Shown here piece after piece: positions 62,418-64,000 of a stretch of DNA of 64,000 nt. The stretch is taken from assembly GCF_011077955.1 (NCBI RefSeq), contig NZ_JAALBX010000007.1:62001-126000 (forward strand), written 5' to 3'. Under the pieces are notes generated by a model, which saw nothing but the letters and a program-made list of their open reading frames with translations, did not search any database and was not told the origin of the DNA. Source of the DNA: Citrobacter freundii. Its GTDB lineage: Bacteria > Pseudomonadota > Gammaproteobacteria > Enterobacterales > Enterobacteriaceae. Each line of letters opens with the position of its first letter. Positions within the stretch are counted from its first letter, which is position 1. The position numbers and the translations under genes were made by a program.

Positions 62418-63034
62418 TTCCTTCCCTTTTCAGCGCCCTGATGCGGCTTCACCACCAGGTTCGGTTTGGTGATAGCGGAATCTGGTAATCCCTGGACATC
62501 ACAAAGCGAGCCATATTGCTTGCGCAGTTCTTCTATCGGGCCAAATTTAATCGCCCCCAGCGGACAGGTGGCGACGCAAATGGGGTCTTCGCCTTTCGCC
62601 TGCAAATCAACACAGAAGTCGCACTTCGACATTTGCCCGGCTTCTTTATTAAACTGCGGCGCGCCGTAAGGACAGGACCAGGCACAGTAGCCGCAACCGA
62701 TGCATTTGTTGGTATCAACCCGCACAATGCCGTCGCCAGGGCGCTTATGCATAGCCGTGGTGGGGCAATTTTTCGTGCAGATTGGATCCGCGCAGTGATT
62801 GCAGGAAATCGACAAGGTGTAGGCGTAGACATTGTTCTCAAGCCCGCCGGTGCCCGTTGGCGTAAACCCGCCGCCGTTGACTTCATACACCCGGCGAAAA
62901 CGACGCCCCGGCTCCAGATTGTTTTTATCCTTACAGGCGACCTGGCAGGCCTTGCAGCCTGAGCAGCGTGAAGAATCAATATAAAAACCCAGCTGCTTAT
63001 CGCTTACCGGGGGAAACTCCGTGTAGTGGCTCAT
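62414..63034 (-). CDS. dmsB: DmsB-type iron-sulfur subunit
   Basis: Electron-transfer subunit of 206 residues, like E. coli DmsB/YnfG (205). Four [4Fe-4S] sites: CSGCKACQVAC, CNHCADPICTKNC, CIGCGYCAWSC and CDFCVDLQAKGEDPICVATC. It passes electrons from DmsC to DmsA. Overlaps both neighbours by 4 bp, a tightly coupled operon. Confidence 0.93.
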   Translation of the reverse strand: MSHYTEFPPVSDKQLGFYIDSSRCSGCKACQVACKDKNNLEPGRRFRRVYEVNGGGFTPTGTGGLENNVYAYTLSISCNHCADPICTKNCPTTAMHKRPGDGIVRVDTNKCIGCGYCAWSCPYGAPQFNKEAGQMSKCDFCVDLQAKGEDPICVATCPLGAIKFGPIEELRKQYGSLCDVQGLPDSAITKPNLVVKPHQGAEKGRK

Positions 63035-64000
63035 GCTTTCTCAACCTCAACCAGCATTGTTTGATGCGAATTCCCTTTTGCCAGAGGGGTGATTCGTGTT
63101 GAACTCAGTACGTTGGCGCAACCGCCGTGATCTACGCCCGACGCGTCGGGTTGCCACCAGGCGCCCGCCTGCATCGCCACCACGCCGGGAATAATGCGCG
63201 GCGTCACTTCCGCAGGCACCATGCTGATACCGCGATCGTTATGGATGCGCACGCTATCACCCTGTTTGATGCCACGTAGCCCGGCGTCCTGCGGGTTAAT
63301 CCACAGTTTTTGCGTCTGGGCTTCCTGCAACCACGGATTGGCATATTGCGTAGAGTTGGCGCGGTTTTTCCCTTTCCAGGTGATGAGTTGCAGCGGGTAT
63401 TTTTGGGTTAACGGATCTGCCGGCCCTTCATGGGCGGGCACATAGTGCGACAGCGCCGGGATTTCCGGGTGATGCATGTCGTACAGGCGCTTTGAGAAAA
63501 TTTCGATTTTGCCGGACGGGGTCGGGAACGGGTGGTTCTGCGGGTCGCGGATGTTATCGGCAAACGCCACATACGGCTCGCTTTTGAAGAGATGACGACG
63601 CTGTACACGCAGTTGCTCGAAATCAGGGAAGTTTTCTTCCGGCATCGCGGCGCGCGTGGTTTGCACAATATGTTCGATCCACTGCTTCTCGTCGCGTCCT
63701 TCACTGAAGGCGTGTTCCAGGTTAAGTTTCGCCGCGACCTCACGCAGCCATTCGTAGTCGGAACGCCGCTCGAACTCAGGCTCGATCAGTTTTTCAGACA
63801 GGATCACATAGTTGCCGGTGCCCCAGGTTTCGCCAATGTTCCAGCGCTCCATAAAGCTGGTTTCCGGCAGTAACACATCGGCGTATTTCGCGCTCGGCGT
63901 GAGGTACAAATCGCTGGCGACGATAAATTCGATCTTCGATTCATCCGCCAGGAGCTTCGCCGCCTGGTTAATGTCCGGGTTCTGGTTCGCCAGATAGTTA
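63031..64000 (-). CDS. dmsA: DmsA/YnfE-type molybdoenzyme catalytic subunit, 3' part only
   Basis: The C-terminal 323 residues of a DMSO-reductase-family catalytic subunit; the frame is open to the window edge (NYLANQNPDINQAAKLLADESKIEFIV), so the N-terminus with Tat leader and [4Fe-4S] site lies outside. Features: LTPSAKYADVLLPETSFMERW (molybdopterin domain), FPTPSGKIEIFS, WINPQDAGLRGIKQGDSVRIHNDRG, and the end ANVLSSTRITPLAKGNSHQTMLVEVEKA, typical of DmsA/YnfE. It reduces S- or N-oxides with quinol electrons in the periplasm. Confidence 0.92.
   Translation of the reverse strand, partial: NYLANQNPDINQAAKLLADESKIEFIVASDLYLTPSAKYADVLLPETSFMERWNIGETWGTGNYVILSEKLIEPEFERRSDYEWLREVAAKLNLEHAFSEGRDEKQWIEHIVQTTRAAMPEENFPDFEQLRVQRRHLFKSEPYVAFADNIRDPQNHPFPTPSGKIEIFSKRLYDMHHPEIPALSHYVPAHEGPADPLTQKYPLQLITWKGKNRANSTQYANPWLQEAQTQKLWINPQDAGLRGIKQGDSVRIHNDRGISMVPAEVTPRIIPGVVAMQAGAWWQPDASGVDHGGCANVLSSTRITPLAKGNSHQTMLVEVEKA

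Noticed and set aside
1-64000. tRNA, rRNA, CRISPR array, insertion sequences
   Set aside because: No cloverleaf-type, array-type or transposase sequence was recognised in reading through the window.

Overview
The window looks like the replication-terminus region of an enterobacterial chromosome (Enterobacteriaceae; genus not assignable by eye). It carries enterobacterial genes close to their E. coli counterparts (dgcF, uxaB, bdcR-bdcA, digH, paoABCD, hcxB), a Salmonella/Citrobacter-type tetrathionate reductase locus, and terminus landmarks: a near-perfect XerCD dif site (10344-10371) and two opposed Tus-binding Ter sites (4062-4080 on the minus strand, 40024-40042 on the plus strand). Together the Ter sites form a fork trap only about 36 kb wide around dif. 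Eight FtsK-orienting CCCTNCCC octamers to the right of dif all point back at it.

Left part (1-9.9 kb): two diguanylate cyclases (dgcF, cut by the window edge, and a MASE2 enzyme), uxaB, a Ter site, a SulP/STAS anion transporter, then the stump of a DMSO-reductase-type operon (NapF-like ferredoxin, DmsD-like chaperone, a dmsC that has lost its start). At about 8055 this stump is joined to the 3' end of a methyltransferase gene, which marks a deletion. bdcR/bdcA follow.

Accessory part (10.3-37.8 kb): right of dif lie an AT-richer block with an unrecognised two-gene unit (PD-(D/E)XK nuclease plus unknown partner), a DsbC-like periplasmic protein, a LysR / M20 amidohydrolase / MFS unit, and a tandem pair of GMC-type flavoprotein oxidases whose first copy has lost the presumed catalytic His. 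Then come an MFS pump and a minus-strand sulfur/amino-acid catabolic cluster (transporter, aminotransferase, cystathionine-lyase-like enzyme, MetR-like regulator, Rid protein, a 95-residue unknown, ICMT-like methyltransferase). After a LysR gene there is an uncharacterised oxidative operon (alcohol dehydrogenase, amine oxidase, double cupin, AhpD-like, ABM-like) with a divergent LysR regulator. The part ends with a Rid/TetR pair with three palindromic operators, an OBAP lipoprotein and an orphan chemoreceptor behind a near-consensus FliA promoter.

Right part (38.5-64 kb): digH (its 5' end appears frameshifted), a second Ter site, a MocR/GNAT divergent pair, and a paoABCD-type molybdenum aldehyde oxidoreductase operon with a MocA-like cytidylyltransferase; PaoA lacks the Tat signal of its E. 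coli homologue. A split YeeE/YedE transporter and hcxB follow. Then come respiratory genes: ttrSR/ttrBCA, a cioAB-type cytochrome bd oxidase with a DUF2474 peptide, and an intact DMSO-reductase-family operon (dmsA partial, dmsB, dmsC, a polyferredoxin, a TorD-family chaperone). The right end is thus a respiratory-flexibility block: tetrathionate and S/N-oxide respiration for low oxygen, with a bd-type oxidase alongside.

Starts were moved from the longest open frame where a ribosome binding site or family alignment supports it. No tRNA, rRNA, CRISPR array, insertion sequence, integrase or phage structural gene was recognised.
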